DNA of 43,369 nucleotides, taken from assembly GCA_002343505.1 (NCBI GenBank), contig DDQZ01000095.1, positions 1 to 43,369 of the forward strand. The letters run 5' to 3'. Source of the DNA: Verrucomicrobiaceae bacterium UBA2429 (lineage in GTDB: Bacteria > Verrucomicrobiota > Verrucomicrobiia > Verrucomicrobiales > Verrucomicrobiaceae). Of this stretch, positions 9,032-17,951 are shown in pieces; within the stretch, counting starts at the first letter, position 1, and every line of letters begins with the position of its first letter. A program made the position numbers and the translations under genes. The notes beneath the pieces were generated by a model. That model ran no database searches, had not been told where the DNA came from, and worked only from the letters and a program-made list of their open reading frames with translations.

Positions 9032-11890
9032 TTAGCGGAGAAAACGGAACTCCGGCGTGGCCCAGAGTGTCTGGATGAGGCGCGCCCAGGCATCGCGCTG
9101 CTCGTCCCCGGTGGCGTTGCCGGAGATGGAGGCATCCAGGTAGTCGGCGGCGAGGCGCAACTCGTCGTTGTCGGGATCAAGGCTCAGGGAGCGCCGCCAG
9201 GCTAGGCGGAGGCCATGCTCCGGTGGCTGGCTTTTCCATACCTGGTCCGCTGCGGAACGCGCGAGTTCGATGACCTGCGGATGGTTCATCAAATAAAGAG
9301 CCTGGGGAGCAATGGTGCCGGTTTCGCGTCTGGCGATGGGCTGATTGATGTCGGCAAAGTCGAAGACTTCAAAGAGCGGGTGGCGCACGTTGCGGAAGGC
9401 GGCGGCATAGACGCTGCGGCGGTGGTCGCTGAAAGGATAGTTGTACTCCAGGTTTTGCACGCCGGTGTCATTGGAGTCCACAGCTTTGGCGTCCGCGACG
9501 TTCGGGCCGCCCCAGCGGTCATCGAGCGTGCCAGAGGCGGCGAGCATGGCGTCGCGGATGCATTCGGCGTCGAGTCGCTTGCGGTTCATGCGTGAGAGCA
9601 GGCGGTTGTCCGGGTCTGCGGCGGGAGTGGCGGCCTGGCTGTCCATGCGGTAAGCGCGGCTCATGACCATGTCTTTGACGAGGCGCTTCAAATTCCAGCC
9701 GTCCTCCATGAAGCGGATGGCGAGCGTGTCGAGCAACTCCGGGTGGGAGGGAAGCTCGCCGGTGACGCCGAAATTGTCGCTGCTGCGCACAATGCCGGCT
9801 CCGAAGATCCACTGCCAGACGCGGTTGACGAAGACGCGCGCGGTGAGCGGCTGCTCCCGGCTGGTGATCCATTGGGCGAGCTGGAGACGCCCGCTTTGAT
9901 CCTGCGGGATGGCGGGCACGGGGCCTTTGAGCGCGGCCTGGATGAAGCCGCGCGGCACGGGCGCGCCGAGGTTGCGGATGTTGCCCCGGATGTGGACGCG
10001 GCAGTCCTCCGGCTGGTCCGGCTCGGTCACGGACATGGCTTCCGCGCGAGTGGGGCCTTCCTTTTCAATCTCCTTGATCTCCCTTTGCACCCGGGTCATG
10101 CGCGCTTTGACCTCCTTTTCCATGTCGCTGGCAGCCGTCAGCGCGGGCATGGCCGGCATGTCCGCGTCCGCCGGCAGGAACTGCACCGCGTCCACCGTCA
10201 CCACGCCGTCGGCTCCCGCGTTGGTGATGAGAACAAAGCCCTGTCCGTCCGCCTCGAAGCGCCAGGTGCCGAGGGTGGCGAATTGCAGCCCCTCCATGCT
10301 CGCCGTGCGGGTGGAATAGCTTGCCGTCTCCTCGCCGTCGGCGTGGAGCACATCCGCGCGCACTTTTTCAGCGCGGTCCGGGCCGCCGATGTAGGCCACG
10401 CGCACCTCGTAGCGGCCGGTGACGGGGATTTTCGGGGAAAATGAAATGGTGCGCTCGCCGGTGTCGCCCGTTTTGTCATGGACATAGCCTTCGCCGATGA
10501 AGGGTTTCACCAGCATGGACGCCTTCCAGTTGCCGACCCTCTGGGCGGCGCTGTCGTCAATGACGATGCCGGGCAGGTCGGTGACGGCGATGCTGTTTTT
10601 TTTGCGCAGGTTCGCGCCGCCGATGTCGCGCAGTTCGTCCTTGAGGCTGGCGAGCTGCTTGTTCAGCTCGGCGAGCTTTTCCTCCTTGGCGCGCATTTGC
10701 TCCTCCAGTTCGCCCTCGTAGGGCAGGGGAGTGTCAATCCAGTGGGCGACGTTGTCGGTGTAGTTCTTGAGGGTCTGGGTGCTGCGCATGATGCCGGCCA
10801 GCGCGTAGTAGTCGCGCGTCGAGACGGGGTCGAACTTGTGGTCATGGCAGCGCGCGCAGCCGATGGTCATGCCCAGGAAGGATTTGCCGATGGTGTCGAG
10901 CTGCTCGTCCACGATGTCCATGCGCAGGAGCTGCTTGTCCTGCTCCTCATAATTGGTGGGGCCGAGAGCTAGGAAGCCGGTGGCGGTGATCTGGCGCCGG
11001 CGCTGGGCGGCGTTTTCAAACGGCAGCAGATCACCGGCGGTCATCTCCTGGATCATGCGGTCCACGGGAACGCCGTCGCGCAGGCTTTCCAGAAGATAGT
11101 CGCGGAAGCGCCACGCATCCTTGAACGGCAGGGAGCGCCCGCCGCCGGAGGATTCGGCAAAGCGCGTCATGTCCATGAAATGGGAAGTCCAGCGCTCGGC
11201 AAAGGCGGGGGAGGCCAGCAAGGCGTCCACTCTTTCCTCATAGCCGACCTTGCCTTGCGCGAGGCTCTCCACCTCCTCATGCGAGGGGGGCAGTCCGGTG
11301 AGGTCAAAGTGCAGCCTGCGCGCCAGCGTGCGCGCGTCCGCGTCTGGCGCGGGCGTCATTTGGTTCTGCTCCAGCCTGGCGAGGATGAAGTGATCCAACG
11401 GACGCGCGGGCCAGTCGTTTTTTTGGACGGTTGGCGGCGCGTGGAGTTTGGGGAGCTGGAACGACCAGAAGCTGCCGTCGGCCTTCGGACCAGACTTGCC
11501 GCCGCCTGCCTCCGGGGGCGCGTCGCGCGGGTCATGCGCGCCGCTGGTGATCCATGCCTTCAGGTCGGCCAGGGCACTTTCGGGCAGGCGCTTTTTGGGC
11601 GGCATTTTCAGGTCGCGATCCTCGTAGCCGACCGCGCGCCAGAGCAGGCTCCCGTCCAGGTTCCCCGGCGCGAGCGCGGGGCCGGAGTCGCCCCCGCGTT
11701 CCCAGCCCGCCTTGTGGTCGAGCCTGAGGCTGCCTTTTTGTTTGTCAGCGCCGTGGCATTCGGTGCAGTGCTCCAGCAGCAGGGGGCGGACCCGCTTTTC
11801 AAAAAACTCCGACGGATCTTCGACCGCACCGGGAAGAGAGGCGCGGCCGGTCCAGAGCAGAACGGTGATGATGAAAAAGAGGCGGGGCAT
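9032..11890 (-). CDS. PSCyt1-PSCyt2-PSD1 domain secreted cytochrome c protein
   Basis: A 952-residue secreted protein with the planctomycete/verrucomicrobium-specific architecture. A signal peptide (MPRLFFIITVLLW) is followed by a PSCyt1 c-heme site CTECH (42-46) and a PSCyt2/DUF1549 region starting near PLDHFILARLEQ. A second heme-type motif CARCH lies near residue 344. A beta-rich golvesin-like insert follows (about 440-580, with GRYEVRVAYIGG and VDAVQFLP), then the PSD1/DUF1553 region from about 650 (FVNRVWQWIFGAG). Such proteins are abundant in PVC bacteria and often linked to polysaccharide use; their exact reaction is unproven. The internal ATG at 11890 begins the signal peptide, and the frame is open upstream to 11956. 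It is paired with the SDR gene downstream. Confidence 0.92.
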   Translation of the reverse strand: MPRLFFIITVLLWTGRASLPGAVEDPSEFFEKRVRPLLLEHCTECHGADKQKGSLRLDHKAGWERGGDSGPALAPGNLDGSLLWRAVGYEDRDLKMPPKKRLPESALADLKAWITSGAHDPRDAPPEAGGGKSGPKADGSFWSFQLPKLHAPPTVQKNDWPARPLDHFILARLEQNQMTPAPDADARTLARRLHFDLTGLPPSHEEVESLAQGKVGYEERVDALLASPAFAERWTSHFMDMTRFAESSGGGRSLPFKDAWRFRDYLLESLRDGVPVDRMIQEMTAGDLLPFENAAQRRRQITATGFLALGPTNYEEQDKQLLRMDIVDEQLDTIGKSFLGMTIGCARCHDHKFDPVSTRDYYALAGIMRSTQTLKNYTDNVAHWIDTPLPYEGELEEQMRAKEEKLAELNKQLASLKDELRDIGGANLRKKNSIAVTDLPGIVIDDSAAQRVGNWKASMLVKPFIGEGYVHDKTGDTGERTISFSPKIPVTGRYEVRVAYIGGPDRAEKVRADVLHADGEETASYSTRTASMEGLQFATLGTWRFEADGQGFVLITNAGADGVVTVDAVQFLPADADMPAMPALTAASDMEKEVKARMTRVQREIKEIEKEGPTRAEAMSVTEPDQPEDCRVHIRGNIRNLGAPVPRGFIQAALKGPVPAIPQDQSGRLQLAQWITSREQPLTARVFVNRVWQWIFGAGIVRSSDNFGVTGELPSHPELLDTLAIRFMEDGWNLKRLVKDMVMSRAYRMDSQAATPAADPDNRLLSRMNRKRLDAECIRDAMLAASGTLDDRWGGPNVADAKAVDSNDTGVQNLEYNYPFSDHRRSVYAAAFRNVRHPLFEVFDFADINQPIARRETGTIAPQALYLMNHPQVIELARSAADQVWKSQPPEHGLRLAWRRSLSLDPDNDELRLAADYLDASISGNATGDEQRDAWARLIQTLWATPEFRFLR

Positions 11891-11897
11891 TCCCGGA

Positions 11898-11949
11898 GGC
11901 AAACGGGCGCGCGGCGAGGCGTCTTTCCTCCCCGCGCGCCGGGTTTGCC
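11898..11949 (-). repeat. strong GC-rich hairpin just upstream of the PSD1 gene
   Basis: The left arm at 11898-11914 and the right arm at 11932-11949 pair over GGCAAAC/GTTTGCC and GGCGCGCGG/CCGCGCGCC, with a small internal irregularity and a 17-base loop. The structure ends only about eight bases before the chosen start codon at 11890 and about 47 bases after the stop of the giant repeat protein. It may terminate or attenuate transcription from that gene. Because it occupies the ribosome-binding region, it could also limit translation of the cytochrome protein. Confidence 0.55.
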
Positions 11950-11996
11950 CTGGCATGGCATGTCAGAGCGTTTTGCTTGTGTGGTTGATTGGCTGA

Positions 11997-14900
11997 TCAC
12001 TTCGCCGTCATCCGCATGGCGCCGCTTTCGCCCAGGAAGTCTGGCTTGGCGGGTTTTGGCGAGAGGAACCAGCCATGCGCGCCAGTCCGGGTGCCTTTTT
12101 GCAGAATCACTCCCTGATAGGCGGTGCTGGCCCCGAGACTGTGGCGGAATTTACCGGCTATGCCGCCAGTCTTCGCGGTGATGACCGCGGTGGGCAGTGC
12201 GGCCGCTGGCACAGGAGAGACCTTGTTGGCCGGGGTGATCAGCATGTCCTGGAGAATGGATGGCGCGAGCAGTCCGCCTGAGAGGCTGAGGTCTGCGTTC
12301 GCGGGAAGATTTTGCAGGCCCGGAAAGACGCTGCTGCCTGAGGGCACTGTGTAGCGGTTGCCGAGCGCGTCCGTTCCGATGCCATCCGGCCATCCGGCCT
12401 GGTACCACTGCGAGCCGTTGACCTGCGGGCGGAACCAGAACATGACACCGGTGAGATCGTCCGCGTTCTGGCCTGCGTCGGCGACAGTGATCTCACCGCC
12501 GAAGCAGCCCTGCATTTTATAGAGCTGGGCAAACGCGGGGAACTGCAAATGCTTCGACAAGGTGGTGGCCGAGGTGAAGATGGTGCCGTCCGCAAGCTTG
12601 CCTGAAAGAGTCACCGAACCGGTGGATTTGATGATGACAGAGGCATGGCCGTGCCCTTGCGGATAAAGGTTCAGCGGCATGGCGGGCGTCTGGGTTTTGG
12701 CGGCGAAAACGAGTGTGTAGGACTTGCCGTTTTTGGATGCCAGAGCCGCTGGAGCCTCGGTCAGCTTGCCAAAGGCGGCACGGTCGGCGGTGATGTCCGA
12801 ATGGGCCACAAGAACACTTTGGTCGAGCTGATCCACACCCCCTGTGATGCGGTGTGTGAAGCCTGTCATGTCGAGATGGAGGCTGATCTGCATCACGGGC
12901 TTGTTTTTGCGGGTCACCACCAGCGTCTTCGAGCGCGCGGGGCCGAAGCGGGCATCACCCGTGTTGTCAAAAAATCCAGCCAGCTTGATCTTGGCTCCGT
13001 CCATGAGGAGGCTGCCTGAAAAGGCGCCTTTGCTGGTGACCACGACATTATGAACCAGGCCGGCGGTTGAATGGTTTTCGTCCGTCTGCATGTCCGGCCT
13101 CACCAGGCCGCGGTAGGTGCCTGTAAGTTGCGCATTGAATGGATTGACGATGAACTTTGCCGTAAGGCTGAGGCCGGGCTGCATGATGAAAGCGAGCTTT
13201 GGCAGTTCCGCGCTTGCGACGGTGATGCCGGTGCCGGCGGTGTCGCTGGCCGTCCAGCCATCAAACACGAAACCGGGTTTTGGAGTGGCCGTGATGCTGT
13301 AGCTTTTCCCAGCGATGCGCTTCGATGACGGCATGAAGCCGGTGCTGACCGTGCCTGATCCCGCCGGTCCATTTATCGCCACGGTCAGCGTGCGCAGATG
13401 CGTGAAGCCGAGGCTGATGACGCTGGAGAGGTTGCCTTTGAAGTCCACGGAGCGGACTTTGAGGGTGTTTTTGCCCGGCGCGGGTGTCACATTCAAATTC
13501 CATTCCGTGCTGGTGCCGCCAGGGCTGGCCACGTTGGCGTCCACAAAGGGGCCGTTGTTCAGCGAGACCTGCACTTTGTGGATGCCGATGTTGTCCGTGG
13601 CCATGCCGCTCACTGTCACAGGCACTGTGTCAACCACGACGGCGTTATTGGCAGGAGCTGTGAATTTCACCACAGGCTTTACCTTTTCCGTGAAGGCTGC
13701 GGGAGGCAGGATGACCACGGTGGCGGTGGCAGGCTGGCCGAGCGCCACACCAGTGCTGGCATCCGCCAGTGTGATGGTAAATGCCCGTGCCACGGTGGCT
13801 GCCGCATCGGCCGCGATGGGTATCTGCACCTGCTTTGTATCCTGGCCGTCGCCAAAATCCACCTGGAGGCTGCTCTGGGCGGTGTAGTGCGCCGGAGCCG
13901 TGGCGCTGCCATCCGCGCTGCTGAGCGTGCAGCTTGCCATGCCGTCCAGATTTCCGGTGCGCTGAATCATCACTTCCGCCATGCTGCCCGCCGCATTGCT
14001 GGCCACGGGGATCACCTTGCTGGCGAAGGCCAGTGTGCTGAAGCCTGGAGCGGTTACAGTCAGTGTGTGGGTCCGCTGGGTCGTTCCGTCTTCCGCGGTC
14101 ACGACGATGGAGATGAGATTGTCGCCGAAGATCAAAGGCAGGCTGCCGCTTGCCTGTCCGGAGACCACGGCGCTGCCATTGACGGTGATGACCGCGCCGG
14201 CATCGGCCGCCGTCGGTGTCAAAGTCATCGAACTGGTTCCCGGCGGAAGGGACAGGGTGTAAGCCGTCGTGCCGGAGGCAAAGCCGGGCATGAGCGTGCC
14301 CTGGCTGACCTCCAGATTCGCAAGGCTGGCGTCCGTGCTCGGAGGGCTGAAGACATGCACCGCCCCCTGATTCACCCCACTGAGGTCGGATAAGGGCGCT
14401 CCAACGACGACGCGTTGCTGATGGATGGCCACGGCGAAGCCATAGTTGTCGCTGACACCGGGAGCTGGATTTTCCAGAGTGTCTTCCGGCACGGTCGGGC
14501 TGGCGCCTGCAAGATGGTAAACATACGCGATGCCCGTGTTGTTTGCGCCGGTGTCGTTGCCCAGCGCTCCCACGACAAGCCTGCCCCCGGAAATCGCCAG
14601 GGCCCTGCCAAACTCCTCGCTGGAGATGGCGGCGGGGCTGTTGATCACGTTCAGAGGCACCGTGGGGGTCGCTCCATCGAGGTCATAAACATACACGGAT
14701 CCTGCGTTTTGAGCGCCGGTGTCATCGCCATACGCGCCCACCACGGCGCGTCCGCCTTCGATGGCGACGGCGTAGCCGAAAACATCACTGTTCGCTGGAG
14801 ATGGATTGTTGAGCACTGCCACGGGCGCGGCGGGAGTGCCGCTGGCCAGATCATAGACATAGGCGCTGCCGGCGTTGGCGGCGCCAGTGTCATTCTGATA

Positions 14901-16778
14901 GGCTCCCACGATGATCCGGGTGCCGGAGATGCCCACCGAAAAGCCAAACAAATCTCCAGCAGTGGGATGATCAAGTGTCAGCACTGGCACGCCGGGAGTG
15001 CCGCTGGAAAGGTCAAAGACATAAGCACTGCCGGCGTTGGCGGCCAAAGTATCCTCCTCCGGTGCGCCCACCACCACATGCGTGCCGGAGAGAGCCACGG
15101 ATCTCCCAAACCTATTGCTTGAGGAGGACGGAACAGGATTGGGGATGACCTGCACAGGTGTGCCGGGGGTGGCGCTGCCCAGATCATAAACATAGACTGC
15201 GCCTGCAAAGACGATGCTGCCATTCATATCCCTGGCACCGACCACGAGCCGGGTGCCATCCAGAGCCACCGCGACGCCGAACCTGCCGCGCAAGGCGGGC
15301 TGCGGAGAGGGAATCGTCAGCACCGGCACATTTGGAGTCGGGCTGCTCGTGTCAAAGATTCTCACCTGGCCGGCGCCGTCAATGTTCAAGTCTTTCTCGC
15401 CAGTGCCCACCGCCATGAGGTTGCCTGAAACCGCCACCGCCTGGCCGAACTGAGCCTGGACTTCAAAGCCTGGATCATTGAACTCGCGTACTGGTTGAGT
15501 GGGTGTTCCAGACAGGAGGTTGTAAAGATAGGCGCTGCCGGCATCAATGCCGCCTTTGTCGTCAAAGTAAGCGCCGATCAGCACCCGGTCATCCGCCAGT
15601 GCTATTCCATATGAAAAGCGGTCCTGCACTTGAGGGGTTGGGTTGTTGAAGGTGAATGCAGGCACTGTGGGAGTTCCGCTGGCCAGTTCATAGAGGTAAG
15701 CGGTCCCGGAGGCGCTGGCCCCAGTGTTTTCGACGAAATCCCCCACTAGCAGCCGCTTTCCAAGCAGCGCCAGTGACACGCCGAAAGCTTCATTGCTTCC
15801 CGGACCAGGATTGAAAACCGCGTGAACAGGCGTTTCCGGAGTTCCGGACCCCAGATTATAAACATGCACGCTGCCAGTGCCTTGAGGCCCTGTTCTGTCA
15901 TTGTGCGCCCCTACGGCGACGAACTGCCCGGAGATGCCAACCGATCTGCCAAAATAGGCATCCACCGTAGGCGCGGGGTTGCTCAAGCTGAGCACCGGTG
16001 TGCCGGGAGTCATGCCGCCCAGATCATACACATAAGCCCTGCCCGCGTTGGTCGCGCCTTCGTCGGCCAACCAGACGCCTACCACGACATGATCCCCGTC
16101 CACAGCCACTGATCTGCCAAACTGATCGGAGGCTGCGGGATTTGGATTGCTCAGTGTAAAGCTCGGCGTCGCAGGAGTGGCACCGCCGAGATCAAAAACA
16201 TAGACACTGCCCGCGTCCGTCGCTCCAGCGTCATCCATGTGCGCGGCGACGACCAGCCGGTCTCCAGAGAGCGCAAGAGCGCTGCCGAAATTATCAAAAT
16301 TTGCCGGGGCGGGGTTGGGGATCGTCAGCACGGGCGTAGTCGGAGTGGCCCCGCCCAAATCATAAACATAGACGATGCCCGCCCCGCTCGCGCCTGTGGA
16401 GTCACCGGGAGCGCCGACGATCAGCCTTCCCTCTGCCATGGCGAGGGAGGAGCCATAGGTTTCACCAGATGCCGGAGTCGGGTTGCTCAGCACATGCACC
16501 AGATCGCCATTGGTCGTGTCGAAGATTTTTACCACCCCCGCGTCCTGCGCGCCCGTGTCGTCGTTCGGTGCGCCCAAGGCGGCCAGGTTTCCGCTCAGGG
16601 CGCAACTGAAGCCCAAATAACCTCCATACTGCGAGTCCAGCGGGGCGGGGATGGAATGACGGAGGAGGTAAGGCGGCACCTGCGCTCCGGCCTGCCGCGG
16701 CAGGCAAAGCATGAGGATGCCGATGAGCACGCATGGAAGGCTGCGGCGGAGGATGTTGGCTGGTGCGGATGTATTCAT
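11997..16778 (-). CDS. giant secreted FG-GAP-like repeat protein with cadherin-like, Calx-beta and Ig-like domains
   Basis: A 1593-residue exported protein. After a signal peptide (RRSLPCVLIGILMLCLPRQAGAQ) come 14 repeats of about 50-56 residues (about 37-810) with the pattern FGxSVAxSGxRxVVGAxxDDTGAxxAGSAYVYDL. They resemble FG-GAP units that build beta-propellers. Next come a cadherin-like beta-sandwich (about 812-910), a Calx-beta-like domain (about 912-1030), an Ig-like domain (about 1032-1128) and an InlB-type repeat (GFVFDGWTASD, about 1130-1216). A beta-rich C-terminal region of about 375 residues follows, with internal repeats such as SGKLADGT. The ATG at 16778 precedes the signal peptide. 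Probable role: surface or extracellular binding. No catalytic site was recognised. Confidence 0.85.
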   Translation of the reverse strand: MNTSAPANILRRSLPCVLIGILMLCLPRQAGAQVPPYLLRHSIPAPLDSQYGGYLGFSCALSGNLAALGAPNDDTGAQDAGVVKIFDTTNGDLVHVLSNPTPASGETYGSSLAMAEGRLIVGAPGDSTGASGAGIVYVYDLGGATPTTPVLTIPNPAPANFDNFGSALALSGDRLVVAAHMDDAGATDAGSVYVFDLGGATPATPSFTLSNPNPAASDQFGRSVAVDGDHVVVGVWLADEGATNAGRAYVYDLGGMTPGTPVLSLSNPAPTVDAYFGRSVGISGQFVAVGAHNDRTGPQGTGSVHVYNLGSGTPETPVHAVFNPGPGSNEAFGVSLALLGKRLLVGDFVENTGASASGTAYLYELASGTPTVPAFTFNNPTPQVQDRFSYGIALADDRVLIGAYFDDKGGIDAGSAYLYNLLSGTPTQPVREFNDPGFEVQAQFGQAVAVSGNLMAVGTGEKDLNIDGAGQVRIFDTSSPTPNVPVLTIPSPQPALRGRFGVAVALDGTRLVVGARDMNGSIVFAGAVYVYDLGSATPGTPVQVIPNPVPSSSSNRFGRSVALSGTHVVVGAPEEDTLAANAGSAYVFDLSSGTPGVPVLTLDHPTAGDLFGFSVGISGTRIIVGAYQNDTGAANAGSAYVYDLASGTPAAPVAVLNNPSPANSDVFGYAVAIEGGRAVVGAYGDDTGAQNAGSVYVYDLDGATPTVPLNVINSPAAISSEEFGRALAISGGRLVVGALGNDTGANNTGIAYVYHLAGASPTVPEDTLENPAPGVSDNYGFAVAIHQQRVVVGAPLSDLSGVNQGAVHVFSPPSTDASLANLEVSQGTLMPGFASGTTAYTLSLPPGTSSMTLTPTAADAGAVITVNGSAVVSGQASGSLPLIFGDNLISIVVTAEDGTTQRTHTLTVTAPGFSTLAFASKVIPVASNAAGSMAEVMIQRTGNLDGMASCTLSSADGSATAPAHYTAQSSLQVDFGDGQDTKQVQIPIAADAAATVARAFTITLADASTGVALGQPATATVVILPPAAFTEKVKPVVKFTAPANNAVVVDTVPVTVSGMATDNIGIHKVQVSLNNGPFVDANVASPGGTSTEWNLNVTPAPGKNTLKVRSVDFKGNLSSVISLGFTHLRTLTVAINGPAGSGTVSTGFMPSSKRIAGKSYSITATPKPGFVFDGWTASDTAGTGITVASAELPKLAFIMQPGLSLTAKFIVNPFNAQLTGTYRGLVRPDMQTDENHSTAGLVHNVVVTSKGAFSGSLLMDGAKIKLAGFFDNTGDARFGPARSKTLVVTRKNKPVMQISLHLDMTGFTHRITGGVDQLDQSVLVAHSDITADRAAFGKLTEAPAALASKNGKSYTLVFAAKTQTPAMPLNLYPQGHGHASVIIKSTGSVTLSGKLADGTIFTSATTLSKHLQFPAFAQLYKMQGCFGGEITVADAGQNADDLTGVMFWFRPQVNGSQWYQAGWPDGIGTDALGNRYTVPSGSSVFPGLQNLPANADLSLSGGLLAPSILQDMLITPANKVSPVPAAALPTAVITAKTGGIAGKFRHSLGASTAYQGVILQKGTRTGAHGWFLSPKPAKPDFLGESGAMRMTAK
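14345..16660 (-). repeat. coding tandem repeats (14 FG-GAP-like units)
   Basis: About 14 diverged units of roughly 160-170 bases encode the repeated YVYDL...NPxPxxxDxFGxS blade sequence. Adjacent units differ at many positions, so the repeats are old at DNA level and conserved mainly at protein level. Two seven-bladed propellers is one natural reading of 14 units. There are no spacers or leader, so this is a protein repeat and not a CRISPR array. Confidence 0.8.
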
Positions 16779-16834
16779 GTCGGGTGTGTGTTCTGGTTCC
16801 GCGCGCATCTTTGACCCGTTTCGAAAAAGCGGGA

Positions 16835-16852
16835 ATCCGACTTTGGTCGGAT
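16835..16852 (-). terminator. possible intrinsic terminator downstream of the DUF4886 gene
   Basis: A perfect 7-bp stem ATCCGAC/GTCGGAT with a four-base loop lies in the 219-base gap between the DUF4886 stop (16998) and the start of the giant repeat protein (16778). Read on the minus strand it is followed after six bases by TTTTT. It sits 145 bases past the stop, which is far for a terminator, so it could also belong to the leader of the repeat protein. I saw no other feature in this gap. Confidence 0.4.
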
Positions 16853-16997
16853 ATGGCCGCATTTTTTCCGAGGCATGGTTTCCGCCATGAATCCGTCTGG
16901 CAGAATGCAAAAAATGCGCGTCGCTCACCCGTGCATGCAGGTGATTTGCCACTTCGTCAGGGAGCGGCATCCACTGATCGCGCGGATGCGGGCCGGC

Positions 16998-17918
16998 TCA
17001 TTGGCCGCTCGTGAGCCGGGCCTGCACGGCGTGGTGGGCGGTCTCCTGGAGAAAGCGCGCGTGGGCGGCATCGAGTCCTTTGGGCAGGTGGGTGCTGCCA
17101 GGCGGAGTGTCGCCAAAGAGCACCTCGTACCAGACACAGGCTCCGAGATATTCACCCGCCAGGTTGGCGTGGTGTCCGTCCATGCCGAGGGTGATTTTGA
17201 CGCTGTTGCGCGCTTTGGCCCAGCGCCAGCCCACATGCAGGGAGTGTGTCTGATCCGGCAGGGCGGGGCGCCGGGCTGTCTTTGGATCAAAAGGGACGGA
17301 GCCGGGTTTGTAGCCCCATTGAGGGTCGGTGTCGGCGGCAAAAAAGGCGTCACCAACCGGTATGACTCGCGCGCCGATGAGGCTGGCGAGCTGGTCGTAG
17401 GCCGCGGTGAGGCCGCGGTACATCTGCTCCTGGGTGGCGGGCTCTCCATCTGTGTTCGAGGGCTTGGTGAAACGCGGGTCATCCACCCGGTAAGCCCAGG
17501 TCTGATGCACGAGGATGCGCGCGCCGGGCGCATGGCTGCGGATCAGGGCGGCGAGCCGGGAGCCATGCGGCTCATAGGTGGCGAAGTCATGACTTTTGAT
17601 GCTGGCCTGCTGAATGGAGACAAAGTCCCAGCGCTCCTGCCGCAGATGCTGCGCGAGGCTGCGTCCGCTCGTGTAGAGGCCGTCTTTGTTCGCCGGATCC
17701 TTTTCGTGAAGAAGGGCCTTTTCAGAATGCAGTTCCAGGGAGGCTCCGCCAATGACGATGGATTCGTGGATCAACTCATGACCTCCGGCCTTGGCGAGGC
17801 CGCCCAGGTGATTGGTGGCATTGCGCGAAAAACTGTTGCCGATCGTGAGCAGGCGGACGGTTTCAGCAACGCCCCCCACGGGAAGGAGCAGCAGGAGCAG
17901 AAACAGGCGAGGGATCAT
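16998..17918 (-). CDS. secreted DUF4886 family SGNH-like hydrolase
   Basis: A 306-residue exported protein. A strongly hydrophobic signal peptide (MIPRLFLLLLLLPVGGVAE) is followed by TIGNSFSRNATNHL, the nucleophile block of the DUF4886 branch of the SGNH/GDSL hydrolase fold, and then by IGGASLELH. A late DGHHANLAGEYL segment matches the block carrying the catalytic Asp/His. Family members are thought to act on ester bonds in carbohydrates, but no substrate can be named here. The ATG at 17918 is preferred over a TTG at 17933. It is 33 bases downstream of the recombinase gene on the same strand and probably shares its transcript. Confidence 0.82.
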   Translation of the reverse strand: MIPRLFLLLLLLPVGGVAETVRLLTIGNSFSRNATNHLGGLAKAGGHELIHESIVIGGASLELHSEKALLHEKDPANKDGLYTSGRSLAQHLRQERWDFVSIQQASIKSHDFATYEPHGSRLAALIRSHAPGARILVHQTWAYRVDDPRFTKPSNTDGEPATQEQMYRGLTAAYDQLASLIGARVIPVGDAFFAADTDPQWGYKPGSVPFDPKTARRPALPDQTHSLHVGWRWAKARNSVKITLGMDGHHANLAGEYLGACVWYEVLFGDTPPGSTHLPKGLDAAHARFLQETAHHAVQARLTSGQ

Positions 17919-17951
17919 CAGAAGGGCAATCAAGATCGAATTACCGCCGGA

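Noticed and set aside
14345..16660. Periodic DNA that could be mistaken for a CRISPR or satellite array
   Set aside because: The periodicity is in the protein (FG-GAP-like units), the DNA copies are diverged and no unique spacers of constant length are present.
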